Source of the DNA: Nitrosomonas aestuarii
Lineage (GTDB): Bacteria > Pseudomonadota > Gammaproteobacteria > Burkholderiales > Nitrosomonadaceae
NCBI RefSeq assembly: GCF_003046585.1
Contig: NZ_QAAE01000004.1
Location: forward strand, 213,378 to 277,377
Length of the DNA: 64,000 nucleotides
Direction of reading: 5' to 3'
Each line of letters opens with the position of its first letter. Position 1 is the stretch's first letter. Below the pieces are notes generated by a model, which did not search any database, was not told where the DNA came from, and was given only the letters and a program-made list of their open reading frames with translations. Below are positions 29,741 to 39,653 of this stretch, one piece after another. Made by a program: the position numbers and the translations under genes.

Positions 29741-30877
29741 ATGTCGAATCTATCCAATTCCAAATTAGAAATATCTGCGTTTGAACTCGGTAAATTATGG
29801 CATTATTTCACGCGTTATATCGATAGCTTTCTATTGACAGGCATTTTAATTCTGATGATTGTTGGGCTGATCACACTCTATAGCGCTACCGGCGGAGATA
29901 TCAATAAAATCAGCAAGCAGGCGGCTCATATGTTGATTGCTTTATCAATTATGTGGCTGGTAGCAAATATTCCCTTACAGCAAATAATGCGACTTGCGCT
30001 TCCCCTGTATTTGCTTGGTTTCATTTTATTAGTCGGGGTCGCGCTCTTTGGCGAAATCAACAACGGCGCGCGCCGCTGGCTTGATATCGGCATAACCCGC
30101 ATTCAGCCATCTGAAATCATGAAGATAGCCGTACCACTAATGATGGCCTGGTATTTTGACAAATATGAAATTACTTTGCGAATAAGGGATTATTTCGGCG
30201 CCACAATTATTCTGTTATTGCCTGTTTTGTTGATCTTGCGTCAACCAGACCTGGGAACAGCTTTATTAATTGCAGCAAGTGGTTTCTATGTATTATTTCT
30301 GGCTGGATTATCATGGCGGGTAATAGGCGGGCTGATTGTTGCCGCGATCGGCAGTGTTCCGATACTTTGGTCTTTCATGCATGATTATCAGCGACAACGT
30401 GTTCTAACACTACTGGATCCGTCGCAAGACGCGCTCGGCGCCGGCTATCACACCATTCAGTCATCCATTGCCATTGGCTCAGGCGGCATTGTTGGCAAGG
30501 GTTGGCAGAACGGAACACAAACCCAGTTAGACTTTTTACCGGAACAAAGTACCGATTTTATTTTTGCTGTTTTCTCAGAAGAATTTGGCTTAATTGGCAA
30601 TTCTCTATTATTATTACTCTATTTAATCGTCATTGGACGTTGCATGGTTATAACCGCAAATGCATCAACGCAATTCACACGGCTCATAGCAGGCTCAATT
30701 ACACTCACGTTTTGTACCTATATTTTCGTAAATATGGGCATGGTGAGCGGTATTCTGCCTGTTGTCGGTGTACCATTGCCCTTGATCAGTTATGGCGGTA
30801 CAGCTCTGGTAACAATGTTACTGGGCTTTGGCATTTTAATGAGTATACAAACACATCCTAAACTCGTAAAAACATGA
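29741..30877 (+). CDS. mrdB: RodA, SEDS peptidoglycan glycosyltransferase
   Basis: A 378-residue SEDS-family protein with ten membrane segments, the glycosyltransferase of the elongasome. Typical pieces are LITLYSATGGD, NNGARRWLDIGITRIQPSEI, LILRQPDLGTALLI with the catalytic Asp, SFMHDYQRQRVLTLLDPSQD, DFIFAVFSEEFGLIGN and the C-terminal GVPLPLISYGGTALVTMLLG. Full length. It overlaps the rlpA start by 4 bases, so PBP2, RodA and RlpA should be made from one transcript. Confidence 0.97.
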   Translation: MSNLSNSKLEISAFELGKLWHYFTRYIDSFLLTGILILMIVGLITLYSATGGDINKISKQAAHMLIALSIMWLVANIPLQQIMRLALPLYLLGFILLVGVALFGEINNGARRWLDIGITRIQPSEIMKIAVPLMMAWYFDKYEITLRIRDYFGATIILLLPVLLILRQPDLGTALLIAASGFYVLFLAGLSWRVIGGLIVAAIGSVPILWSFMHDYQRQRVLTLLDPSQDALGAGYHTIQSSIAIGSGGIVGKGWQNGTQTQLDFLPEQSTDFIFAVFSEEFGLIGNSLLLLLYLIVIGRCMVITANASTQFTRLIAGSITLTFCTYIFVNMGMVSGILPVVGVPLPLISYGGTALVTMLLGFGILMSIQTHPKLVKT

Positions 30878-31821
30878 TAAACACTAAAGTTAGACCTCAT
30901 AGCATACGAAAATATTTTCCTTCAATATCAACACTGGTTATTAAAGTGATCGCACCCGTAGTTTTTCTGTCTATTTCAGGCTGCGCCAGCACATCCCAGT
31001 ACAGCGCTCTGGATAAGACTGACACAGCGGATTCATCAAGCCAGAAAATTTCCCTGCAAAAAGGTGGCGGGTACTACCTGGACGATGGCCCGGGAGATAA
31101 TCCACCTAACGATATTCACCTTATTCCGGATGCCGTCCCGAAACTGGAGCCTCTCCGCGAATCCAATATGCGTCCTTATCAGGTAATGGGACAATCGTTT
31201 GAACCAATGACCTCGCTAGAACCTTATAAAGAACGTGGCATGGCTTCCTGGTACGGTCGACGCTATCATGGGAATCAAACAGCGTCTGGAGAGGTTTATG
31301 ATATGTATGAAATGTCTGCTGCGCACCCCACTTTACCCCTACCAAGTTACGCGCGCGTCACCAATATTCAAAATGGTAAATCTGTGACCGTACGTATCAA
31401 TGATCGCGGCCCATTTCTTTCTGACCGGCTGATAGACCTGTCATACACCGCCGCCTATAAACTGGATCTCATAGCGGACGGCAGTGGTGAAGTAATCGTT
31501 GAAACGATTTTGCCAGATCAAATACAAAAAATAGCTTCATCAAGAGCACAAGAACCATCCACTGTCATCGCAGGCAACCAGAAGAATGCAAACGAAACCT
31601 ATCTACAGCTTGGTGCATTTGGTACTGTAAATAATGCACGTAATTATTTATCGCACATTCAGGAAAGACTCCCTTGGCTTGGCAAAACAATCAACATCAG
31701 CAAAAAGAACGGTCTGTTTAAAGTTCACGCTGGCCCTTATGCCAACCAATTACTCGCCCGACAGGCAGCCAATACAATCACCCAGCGATTATCGATCAGA
31801 CCTGTAATTATCTTTGATTGA
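30874..31821 (+). CDS. rlpA: RlpA-like lipoprotein (septal ring lytic transglycosylase)
   Basis: A 315-residue lipoprotein. A signal peptide ends in the lipobox LSISGC (Cys about residue 37). The double-psi beta-barrel follows at about 120-215 with GMASWYGRRYHGNQTASGE, YDMYEMSAAHPTLPLPSYAR and VRINDRGPFLSDRLIDLSY, the last with the catalytic-type Asp. A C-terminal SPOR domain at about 240-315 (ETYLQLGAFGTVNNARNYL) binds denuded glycan. Together these indicate an outer-membrane lytic transglycosylase acting on stripped glycan strands. It follows rodA with a 4-base overlap, its common place in proteobacteria. Confidence 0.93.
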   Translation: MINTKVRPHSIRKYFPSISTLVIKVIAPVVFLSISGCASTSQYSALDKTDTADSSSQKISLQKGGGYYLDDGPGDNPPNDIHLIPDAVPKLEPLRESNMRPYQVMGQSFEPMTSLEPYKERGMASWYGRRYHGNQTASGEVYDMYEMSAAHPTLPLPSYARVTNIQNGKSVTVRINDRGPFLSDRLIDLSYTAAYKLDLIADGSGEVIVETILPDQIQKIASSRAQEPSTVIAGNQKNANETYLQLGAFGTVNNARNYLSHIQERLPWLGKTINISKKNGLFKVHAGPYANQLLARQAANTITQRLSIRPVIIFD

Positions 31822-31863
31822 ATATTTCGCAGACTATCTCATCAAGACAGTATTTGTAAACGC

Positions 31864-31892
31864 AAAAAAAATCCCTACTATAGAGTAGGGAT
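31864..31892 (-). terminator. Rho-independent terminator, best on the minus strand
   Basis: A perfect 9-base stem ATCCCTACT (31871-31879) / AGTAGGGAT (31884-31892) with a 4-base loop ATAG. On the plus strand it is preceded, not followed, by a run of A, so read on the minus strand it is a hairpin with a run of U. It lies 50 bases after rlpA, which is transcribed the other way; it could still act as a weak plus-strand hairpin. Confidence 0.7.
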
Positions 31893-32410
31893 TGAAGGGC
31901 CTCGTCATAACTCATTAACTACAAATCATATTAAACTACAGCAAATATTTTAAACACCGATGACGCGATACAACCATATATCTTTTGATTCTGGCTCAAA
32001 GATATTGCGATCACTTGAATAAAACGAACTATAATACGCATTGAGTAAGTCCAAAGCGAATTGAATAGACATAAATCACCGTCATTTCTTCCATATAACT
32101 GTGTTTTTAGTCACACCAAATCCCGAACACCAAAATCCAATGATTTAAACAATGACATGCAATCCTACCAATCAAAAAAAATTTTCCGTGTCGGATTTCC
32201 CGGGGAGAGAGTCCAGAAATGGTATTCATAACGAAGAGAAGCTGCCTGCAGACAGATATTCTGCTGATGCGAGGCAAACAATTACTCTTTGCAACGGAAA
32301 TAATCGGACAATATGACTGAAATCTTTTTTCACAGCCAATCACACAATTCTCGAACAGTCACCTGTGCTGTTTTTTTAAAGTTATCGTCTAACTTGGACC
32401 TTATTCGCCC
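31893..32410. other. Intergenic region, candidate source of a minus-strand small RNA
   Basis: About 520 bases between the hairpin and the TraB-family gene with no convincing protein gene; a 78-codon minus-strand frame at 32107-32343 has odd composition and no binding site. Because the good terminator faces the minus strand and no minus-strand gene precedes it, a small RNA starting somewhere in this stretch is a reasonable guess. I see no conserved RNA fold. Confidence 0.35.
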
Positions 32411-33652
32411 ATGACCAACAAAGAACCATCCGATATAAAGATTGCTAATAGCGATCGCTTATTAACTGAGCCGATTAAAACGGTCCAAATCGACAACCGT
32501 AGTATCACAATGCTGGGTACCGCACATGTTTCAAAAGCCAGTGCGGATAAAGTCCAAGAACTCATCGCAACGGGAAAATATGACGCAGTAGCGATTGAAT
32601 TATGTCCAAGTCGCCATAAAGCAATTGTCAATCCTGATGCGATGGCTCAAATGGATTTATTTCAAGTGATTAAATGCGGCCAGGCCAGTATGGTTGCCGC
32701 CAGTCTCGCATTAGGCGCATTTCAGCAACGCATGGCCGAACAATTTGACATTGAACCTGGTGCAGAAATGCGTGTAGCCATCAAAGACGCGCAGATGGCG
32801 AAATTGCCCGTTATATTGATAGATCGGGAAATCGGCGTCACGCTCAAACGTATTTATCATAATATCCCATGGTGGAAGCGAATGGGTTTGTTCGGCGGCT
32901 TGATCGGCAGTGTGGTCAGCAAAGAAAAAGTCAGCGCAGCTGAAATTGAAAGACTAAAAGAAGGTGATGTGCTGGAAAGCACATTTTCCCAGTTTGCAGA
33001 GGATGAAAAAGATTTATTTAAACCGCTAATCAGTGAGCGCGACGAATATATGTCCGCCCGTCTCATCAAAGAAAGCAAAGAGAATAATTATCAACATATT
33101 CTGGCTGTTGTCGGTGCCGGTCACATGAATGGCATGCAATATCAGATTGAAAACAACCGCATTACAAACCCCGATGAAACCATAGCGCTACTGGATGTCC
33201 AACCTGCTTCATCAGGCTGGTTTAAATATTTACCTTGGGCAATTGTCTTGCTGATTCTGATCGGTTTTGCAATCGGATTCATGCGCAGTCCGGAGATCGG
33301 CGCAGCCATGATACTGGATTGGATACTCATCAATGGCGGACTCTCCGCGTTAGGTGCAGCTATAGCATTCGCACACCCACTAACAATTATGACCGCTTTT
33401 TTTGCGGCACCGCTAACATCGTTAAACCCGACCATAGGCGCAGGTATGGTGGTAGCGGCAACTGAAACTTATTTACGCAAACCCAAAGTAGGTGATTTCA
33501 ATCGCCTGCGAAAAGATACTACCAGTCTGAAAGGCTGGTGGAACAACCAGGTCACACGCATTCTATTAATTTTTATCTTATCCACGCTAGGTTCAGCAAT
33601 CGGCACGTATGTAGCTGGTTTTCGCATATTTGAGCGATTAAGCAGCAGCTAA
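32411..33652 (+). CDS. TraB/PrgY-family membrane protein
   Basis: A 413-residue protein. The N-terminal TraB/TIKI-like domain (about 30-260) has the family's LGTAHVSKASADKVQELI with the conserved GTAH, AIELCPSRHKAI with the conserved Glu, KLPVILIDREIGVTLKRI and VGAGHMNGM. The C-terminal 140 residues hold three to four membrane helices (LPWAIVLLILIGFAIGFM, GGLSALGAAIAFAHPLTIM, ILLIFILSTLGSAIGTYV). Related eukaryotic TIKI proteins are metalloproteases and PrgY reduces peptide pheromone activity; the bacterial chromosomal role is unknown. It is followed 5 bases later by the ABC exporter gene. Confidence 0.87.
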   Translation: MTNKEPSDIKIANSDRLLTEPIKTVQIDNRSITMLGTAHVSKASADKVQELIATGKYDAVAIELCPSRHKAIVNPDAMAQMDLFQVIKCGQASMVAASLALGAFQQRMAEQFDIEPGAEMRVAIKDAQMAKLPVILIDREIGVTLKRIYHNIPWWKRMGLFGGLIGSVVSKEKVSAAEIERLKEGDVLESTFSQFAEDEKDLFKPLISERDEYMSARLIKESKENNYQHILAVVGAGHMNGMQYQIENNRITNPDETIALLDVQPASSGWFKYLPWAIVLLILIGFAIGFMRSPEIGAAMILDWILINGGLSALGAAIAFAHPLTIMTAFFAAPLTSLNPTIGAGMVVAATETYLRKPKVGDFNRLRKDTTSLKGWWNNQVTRILLIFILSTLGSAIGTYVAGFRIFERLSSS

Positions 33653-33657
33653 ATGAC

Positions 33658-35535
33658 ATGAAAACCGTATTTGGTTTTTTTGAGCGGCTCGTCACCCCTT
33701 TTCCACCTGAACACCCGACCGAGCCTCCGAAAGGACTATATCAATTTTGCCGTCATTATATTCGTGGCATCGAACCCTACCTGATTCTGATGGCCTTTCT
33801 AACCACCTGCCTGGCCATCAGTGAGGCCATGCTATATGGCATTCTGGGAAAAATGGTTGATTGGCTGGCAGAAAGAAACTCGCAGCAGTTTTTCGATACT
33901 GAATGGCCGCTCTTGCTGGCAATGTCGATCTTTATACTAGTTTTCATTCCGGTTATTGTGTTATTGCATTCTCTGGTTATCCATCAGACACTCATGGGAA
34001 ATTTCCCTATGCGCGTTCGTTGGCTGGCCCATCGCTATCTGATAAACCAAAGCTATGCATTTTTTCAACATGAATTCAGCGGCCGCATTGCAACTAAAGT
34101 TATGCAGACTGCGCTTTCTGTACGCGAGACCGTCATGAAACTGCTGGATGTCATTCTTTTTGTAACCGTTTATTTGCTCACCACCCTGTTACTGGTTGTC
34201 GATGCCGAACCACTTTTGTGCATTCCTTTACTGATTTGGCTCGTTACTTATATCTGTATCTTGTCTCATTTTGTGCCCCAACTGAAACGTATTTCCACCT
34301 TACAGGCAGATGCCCGTTCTCTGATGACAGGACGTATTGTCGACAGCTACACAAATATAACAACCCTCAAATTATTTTCCCACAGCGAACGGGAATCAGC
34401 CTATGCAAAAACGGGGATGGAGGAATTCATCGCTACTGTTCATCCGCAAATGCGTCTGGCGACCTGGCTGAATATTTGTGTCTGGACAATCAATATGTTG
34501 CTGGTTTTTTCGACTTGTGCACTGGGTATCTATCTCTGGTCGAATCATGCAATAGGACCGGGGGCAATCGCTATCGTTATGAGCCTGGCTATTCGCCTGA
34601 CAGGCATGTCGCACTGGATTATGTGGGAAGTAAATAATTTATTCGAGAACATTGGTATTGTTCAGGATGGCATCAATACGCTATCAAACCCACAGAATGT
34701 AAGAAACGAAGCAAACGCAGACATTCTGAAAGTCTCAAGAGGAACGATACAATTTAAAGACGTATGCTTCTCATACCATTCTGATGAACAAAAATATGAT
34801 TCTGGAAAAACTGCAAAAACCATTCCATGGATTTTTCATAATCTTAATATCAAGATTGAGCAAGGTGAAAAAGTAGGTATTGTGGGTCGGTCCGGTGCAG
34901 GGAAATCAACATTTGTAAATTTGTTATTACGTTTTTATGATCTCCAGCGAGGCACTATTACCATTGACGACCAGGACATTCGACACGTTACCCAGGACAG
35001 TCTGCGTAACAATATCGCCATGGTTACACAAGATACTTCACTATTACATCGTTCTGTTCGCGATAATATTTTATTTGGAAAACCGGATGCGACAGAGGCA
35101 CAAATGATCGCAGCAACTCAAAAAGCGCAAGCGCATGAATTTATCATGGAACTTCAGGACATCAAAGGCCGCAGAGATTATAATGCACATGTGGGCGAGC
35201 GCGGAGTTACTTTATCGGGTGGACAGCGGCAACGTATCGCCATTGCCCGTGTACTGCTAAAAAATGCACCGATTCTTGTTCTGGATGAAGCCACTTCAGC
35301 GCTGGATTCAGAAGTCGAAGCCAGTATCCAGCAAAGCCTCTATCAACTCATGCAAGATAAAACCGTGATTGCCATCGCACACCGCTTATCGACTATCGCC
35401 GCAATGGATAGACTGATTGTTTTGGACAAAGGACGCATCGTGGAACAAGGCACACATGCCATGCTGATCGCCAACAATCAACTTTATTCGCAGCTTTGGC
35501 ATCATCAATCGGGGGGATTCTTAGGCTTTGAGTAA
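33658..35535 (+). CDS. ABC-type exporter, fused permease and ATPase
   Basis: A 625-residue half-transporter. Six membrane helices occupy about residues 35-310. The ATPase domain (about 365-610) has Walker A GIVGRSGAGKSTFVNLLLRF, Q-loop AMVTQDTSLLHRSVRDNILF, signature GVTLSGGQRQRIAIARVLL and Walker B PILVLDEATSALDSE, with the H-loop IAIAHRLST. It should work as a homodimer. The substrate (lipid, peptide or drug) is not readable; the fold is like MsbA/ATM-type exporters. It starts 5 bases after the TraB-family gene, so the two are probably co-expressed. Confidence 0.92.
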   Translation: MKTVFGFFERLVTPFPPEHPTEPPKGLYQFCRHYIRGIEPYLILMAFLTTCLAISEAMLYGILGKMVDWLAERNSQQFFDTEWPLLLAMSIFILVFIPVIVLLHSLVIHQTLMGNFPMRVRWLAHRYLINQSYAFFQHEFSGRIATKVMQTALSVRETVMKLLDVILFVTVYLLTTLLLVVDAEPLLCIPLLIWLVTYICILSHFVPQLKRISTLQADARSLMTGRIVDSYTNITTLKLFSHSERESAYAKTGMEEFIATVHPQMRLATWLNICVWTINMLLVFSTCALGIYLWSNHAIGPGAIAIVMSLAIRLTGMSHWIMWEVNNLFENIGIVQDGINTLSNPQNVRNEANADILKVSRGTIQFKDVCFSYHSDEQKYDSGKTAKTIPWIFHNLNIKIEQGEKVGIVGRSGAGKSTFVNLLLRFYDLQRGTITIDDQDIRHVTQDSLRNNIAMVTQDTSLLHRSVRDNILFGKPDATEAQMIAATQKAQAHEFIMELQDIKGRRDYNAHVGERGVTLSGGQRQRIAIARVLLKNAPILVLDEATSALDSEVEASIQQSLYQLMQDKTVIAIAHRLSTIAAMDRLIVLDKGRIVEQGTHAMLIANNQLYSQLWHHQSGGFLGFE

Positions 35536-35641
35536 CCTGATACTCCATCGATTTATTAGTGACGTGCGTTCTGCAATCACCCAGTGGCTTGGCTTTTAAT
35601 AAATTAAAATATTATTTACATTTTTCATCTATCATCAATCA

Positions 35642-38053
35642 ATGTCCGCTATGCTTCTGAAACCCGCCGATCTGCGCATTCAAATCGACTCTGATACACT
35701 TGGATTTGCGGATACTTCAGAATTATTACAGTCGCCTTTGTCATGGATTGGACAGGAACGTGCCGAAATTGCCACACATTTTGGACTCAGCATGCAACAG
35801 CCCGATTATCACCTGTTTGTACTAGGCGAAGTCGGCAGCGGCCGGTCCTCATTATTGCATCAAGCAATGATTACTGTTGCAGCTAATACTGCCGCGCCTC
35901 CCGATCTATGCTATCTCTATAATTTCACCACACCCGAAAAGCCTATTGCCATACGTTTACCGACCGGACAGGGCCGTCTATTGCGCCAGTCACTGGCGCA
36001 ACTGGTAAAATCACTACCCGATGAAATAGCACGCTGTTTAAATGGTCAGGATTTCAAGATTAAATATGAGCAATTACTTAAGAAATTCAAGCACGCAGAA
36101 ACAAAGTCATATACTGAACTGAGTTCATTTGCTGAGGAACGTCATTTCTCCATTCGGCGAGAGGCCGAACAAATCGTTTTTACCTTGCTGGACAGTAAAG
36201 GAAAAATTTTAACCGAAGATGACTTATTCAAGCTCCCCAAGACACGCAGAACCGAAATTGATCAGGCTGAACAAGAACTGCATGCGGCGATTATTCGATA
36301 TTTTGAAGAAATCAAACGTATTGAAAGTGACAAGAGAGCAGAACTTGCAGCGTTACAGCGAAATACCGTTGCCCCACTTTTAAATCAAAAACTTCGAACA
36401 TTACGCAGCAGTCTGCATCAACAACTCAGAAATCACTCACGACTCAAAATATTCCTGAATCAGGTCATACAGGATATTCTGAACAATCTGTCTTTGTTTG
36501 AATCAGCCAACGAAGTTGATGACAAAAAACAAAACAATACACTGGATCAAGTATTGTCACGTTACCAGGTTAACCTTATTGTAGATAATTGTGAATTAAA
36601 AGGCGCACCGGTCATTGTTGAAGACAATCCACTTGCCCACTTATTGTTTGGCAGCATTGATTATCAGCTTGAAGATGGCAAAATAAAAACCGATTTCATG
36701 CGCATCCGCGCAGGCAGCCTGCACAAAGCGCATGGCGGGTACATTTTGCTGCATCTGAATGACCTGCTGACAGACACAGCGGTCTGGGTAAGACTGCGTC
36801 GTTTATTACGCAGCAATCGACTACAAATTGATGAACCGATTTCAGCATTGACTGCAAACATGCCGGCCTCTATCGAACCGGAATCAGTAGATATTAGCAC
36901 CAAGATTGTTTTAATCGGTTCACGGCAGGATTATTATTTTCTGCAGCAGGAAGATCCTGAGTTTATCCGCCGTTTTCGTGTCAAGGTGGATTTTGCCGAT
37001 GATTTCAAATCCAGCTCCGATACCTATCAAGCATCGTCCATTTTTGTAGCACACATCTGTCACGCAAAAAAACTGCCTCATTTCTCAGCCGGTGCAATAA
37101 CTCGCTTGTTAGAAGAATCGCACCGCGAAGTGGAAGACCAAACACGTCAGAGTGCAATTTTTGCGCGCACCGAAATGCTGATACTGGAAAGCGCCACATT
37201 GTGCAGTGGCCGTGACGGGAAATTAGTTGAAATTGCCGATATCACGGCAGCGCTACATGCACGTACAATGCGTCATAATTATCCAGATCAATGGTTGCAA
37301 GATGCCATTACCGATGGCGACATTCTGATATCTTTGCAAGGTAAAACAACAGGTCAATTGAATGCGATCACTCAAGTCGATATGGGTGATCATAGTTTTG
37401 GCACGCCAGTACGCGTTACCGCACGAACATTTGCCGGAGAAAACGGTCTACTGAACATTGCGCATGAAGTTGAAATGTCCGGACCGATTCATGACAAAGG
37501 TGTGCTCATTCTACAAAATTATCTGTCTGCTTTATTTGCGCATCTTGCGCCACTTGCATTGAGCGCATCCATTGTTTTTGAACAGGAATATGCAGGTATA
37601 GAAGGTGACTCTGCTTCCTGCGCTGAATTTTATGCACTGCTATCATCGTTATCGAGAATTCCTGTCAAACAAAACATTGCAATAACAGGCGCATTGAATC
37701 AGTACGGCGAGGTCCTGCCCGTTGGTGGTATCAATGACAAGATTGAAGGATTTTTTAATGTCTGCGAAAAAGCCGGCCTAAACGGTGAACAGGGTGTTTT
37801 AATTCCGCACCACAACCAAAGACACCTCATGCTCAATTACAATGTGATTGAAGCCGTGGAACAAGGTTTATTCCATATTTATGCAATGAAACATGTGGCC
37901 GAAGGCCTGGAATTACTGACAGGGATGCCGTCCGGCATATCAGAAAAAAGGAAAATAAAAAAATATCCAGCTAAAACTGTCCTTGGTTATGCGGAAAAAA
38001 CACTCATCGATTTTCGATCCGCCTGTCAAACATTACATGCCAAAGCGGACTAA
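35642..38053 (+). CDS. Lon-like ATP-dependent protease (LonB/YcbZ-type)
   Basis: An 803-residue AAA+ protease of the Lon-related group. It has a Walker A variant LGEVGSGRSSLLHQ (near residue 62), an inserted long helical region with basic and acidic heptads (about 150-310), the rest of the AAA core with HKAHGGYILLHLNDLL and IVLIGSRQDYYFLQQEDPEF, and the Lon proteolytic domain (about 560-760). The Ser-Lys dyad is Ser657 in EGDSASCAEFYALL and Lys700 in PVGGINDKIEGFF. It lacks the N-terminal LAN domain of classical Lon. A Gly-Arg-Ser in place of the usual Gly-Lys-Ser/Thr in Walker A suggests weakened or absent ATP hydrolysis, as in related proteins of this group. Confidence 0.9.
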   Translation: MSAMLLKPADLRIQIDSDTLGFADTSELLQSPLSWIGQERAEIATHFGLSMQQPDYHLFVLGEVGSGRSSLLHQAMITVAANTAAPPDLCYLYNFTTPEKPIAIRLPTGQGRLLRQSLAQLVKSLPDEIARCLNGQDFKIKYEQLLKKFKHAETKSYTELSSFAEERHFSIRREAEQIVFTLLDSKGKILTEDDLFKLPKTRRTEIDQAEQELHAAIIRYFEEIKRIESDKRAELAALQRNTVAPLLNQKLRTLRSSLHQQLRNHSRLKIFLNQVIQDILNNLSLFESANEVDDKKQNNTLDQVLSRYQVNLIVDNCELKGAPVIVEDNPLAHLLFGSIDYQLEDGKIKTDFMRIRAGSLHKAHGGYILLHLNDLLTDTAVWVRLRRLLRSNRLQIDEPISALTANMPASIEPESVDISTKIVLIGSRQDYYFLQQEDPEFIRRFRVKVDFADDFKSSSDTYQASSIFVAHICHAKKLPHFSAGAITRLLEESHREVEDQTRQSAIFARTEMLILESATLCSGRDGKLVEIADITAALHARTMRHNYPDQWLQDAITDGDILISLQGKTTGQLNAITQVDMGDHSFGTPVRVTARTFAGENGLLNIAHEVEMSGPIHDKGVLILQNYLSALFAHLAPLALSASIVFEQEYAGIEGDSASCAEFYALLSSLSRIPVKQNIAITGALNQYGEVLPVGGINDKIEGFFNVCEKAGLNGEQGVLIPHHNQRHLMLNYNVIEAVEQGLFHIYAMKHVAEGLELLTGMPSGISEKRKIKKYPAKTVLGYAEKTLIDFRSACQTLHAKAD

Positions 38054-38069
38054 CTACAATCCCGTTTCC

Positions 38070-39653
38070 CTAAGAGCTCAAGGCCATTAGAATTTGTGTT
38101 TTTAACAATTTAATTAATTTCATTTCATTGATAGACATGCTCTCAGCTGCAATCATTGAGCGATCCGCGTAAAACAGGCCGATCGGCTTATTTCCAATCA
38201 CCAGCGGCAAAATCATGAAGCTTTTGGCTTCGGGCAATAACTGTAAATGCCAGCTTGGCAATGCATTCCGGATTTTAGGATCTGTCGCATTCGAAATTGA
38301 CAAATCAACATTCCTTTTTATAGTCATACTAAACAGATCATTTGATCCATTATCCGGAAAAACAAAATTCTCCTGGATCTTATCATGGTTCAAACCCAGA
38401 GAATTACGTGCGCGGAACAGATTTGTCCGGACATCTTTCAAACAAACTGTTACAAATTGAAAACCCAAACTACTATAATAAATTTCCAGAACCGACTTAA
38501 ATAGTGCATTAATATTATAGTGGCCGGAAGCGATCATTTCCGAGACATGCCTAGCGCCTATTTGAAGCTGGTCCTCTGCACTAAGAGGCTCACCGCCCGG
38601 ATAACAGTCTTCAATCTGTTTTTTTTGGATATCTGTCATATCGTCCATTAAACGACGATATGACAGATCATCTACGGAACCGGACCGGTTTACTCGATGA
38701 ACATTCTCATCAGATTCTGTGGCTTTCTTTTCTGGCTGTAAATTTGAGGTGTGACCTGATATAACACGTATTTGCTCTGCTGATTCGTTTACCAACGCAT
38801 CAAGCTCATTTGCGTCTAAAAGCAATGATTCTCCAAAACGATTCACTAAATCCTTATTTGATGAGGCATTACTCGATATCACATCGCATAATGTCAATAA
38901 GGCTGTGCTTTCACTAAATTCTGCGACCTGCTGCATCCATTCAGTACGATTTTTAGGCCGCCTTAAAACTCTCCCGGGCATGATCTTCATTGCAATAATG
39001 ATCGATTCAGGAATGTTCCATTCCCGTAACGCAAACTCCGTTAACCAGCTAAATGTACATCCAAGCTTTTGTAGTGACGCACGTGCCTCGGAATAGCCCT
39101 CTTTTTTGACCAAAATTAATATTTCTCTATACAATCGTTCATCATAGGCAGCAAGTATTAAACGCCCCAGATTCTTAAACAATGCCGCAATAGCGACTTC
39201 CTCCGCGTTCGGAAATGCACTTCGTTTGGCCAGACGGCGGCCGATCAAACTTGCCGATAGCGCAAGCATTAATTCATGCCGTACCACCTTAGCATTCTTG
39301 CTGGGCATTCCGTCGACCAGGATCATGGCCAGTGCACATGCTTTTATTGTATCCATACCAAGCATCTGAATCGCCTTGGAAATACAGGTAACCGATGACG
39401 CGCTTGTACGATAACTGATTGAATTGGACAAACGCAGAATCTTCAGTGTAAGAGAAGGATCCGACAAAATAATATACGTCAATTGTTCCAGCGACTCGCC
39501 GTCCGATGAAGCAAGCTGCACAACATTTGATATGGAACTACCGAGCGTTGGCAAGCCGGAATCGTTACATATCATGTCAATCAGCTTTTCTTTAATTGAC
39601 ACAGCTTCATCTTCACTCGAAGAAGCTATGACGGCGGCATTAAGATTTTTCAT
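38070..39653 (-). CDS. HDOD domain protein with C-terminal GAF domain
   Basis: A 527-residue cytosolic protein. The HDOD region (about 30-230) has LPTLGSSISNVVQLASSDGE, LTLKILRLSNSISYRT, ISKAIQMLGMDTIKACALA and a pattern lacking the catalytic HD pair of active phosphohydrolases (the site reads FKNLGRLILAAYDE). A charged linker with little structure (300-350) leads to a GAF domain (about 365-527) with YYSSLGFQFVTVCLKDVR and MILPLVIGNKPIGLFYADRS. HDOD proteins often take part in signalling, motility and cyclic-di-GMP control; a second HDOD gene lies at 51,883. Transcribed toward the Lon-like gene, with only 16 bases between the stops. Confidence 0.87.
   Translation of the reverse strand: MKNLNAAVIASSSEDEAVSIKEKLIDMICNDSGLPTLGSSISNVVQLASSDGESLEQLTYIILSDPSLTLKILRLSNSISYRTSASSVTCISKAIQMLGMDTIKACALAMILVDGMPSKNAKVVRHELMLALSASLIGRRLAKRSAFPNAEEVAIAALFKNLGRLILAAYDERLYREILILVKKEGYSEARASLQKLGCTFSWLTEFALREWNIPESIIIAMKIMPGRVLRRPKNRTEWMQQVAEFSESTALLTLCDVISSNASSNKDLVNRFGESLLLDANELDALVNESAEQIRVISGHTSNLQPEKKATESDENVHRVNRSGSVDDLSYRRLMDDMTDIQKKQIEDCYPGGEPLSAEDQLQIGARHVSEMIASGHYNINALFKSVLEIYYSSLGFQFVTVCLKDVRTNLFRARNSLGLNHDKIQENFVFPDNGSNDLFSMTIKRNVDLSISNATDPKIRNALPSWHLQLLPEAKSFMILPLVIGNKPIGLFYADRSMIAAESMSINEMKLIKLLKTQILMALSS

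Noticed and set aside
32107..32343. 78-codon minus-strand frame upstream of the TraB-family gene
   Set aside because: Cys/Ile/Arg-rich product without motif or binding site; kept only as part of the possible small-RNA region.
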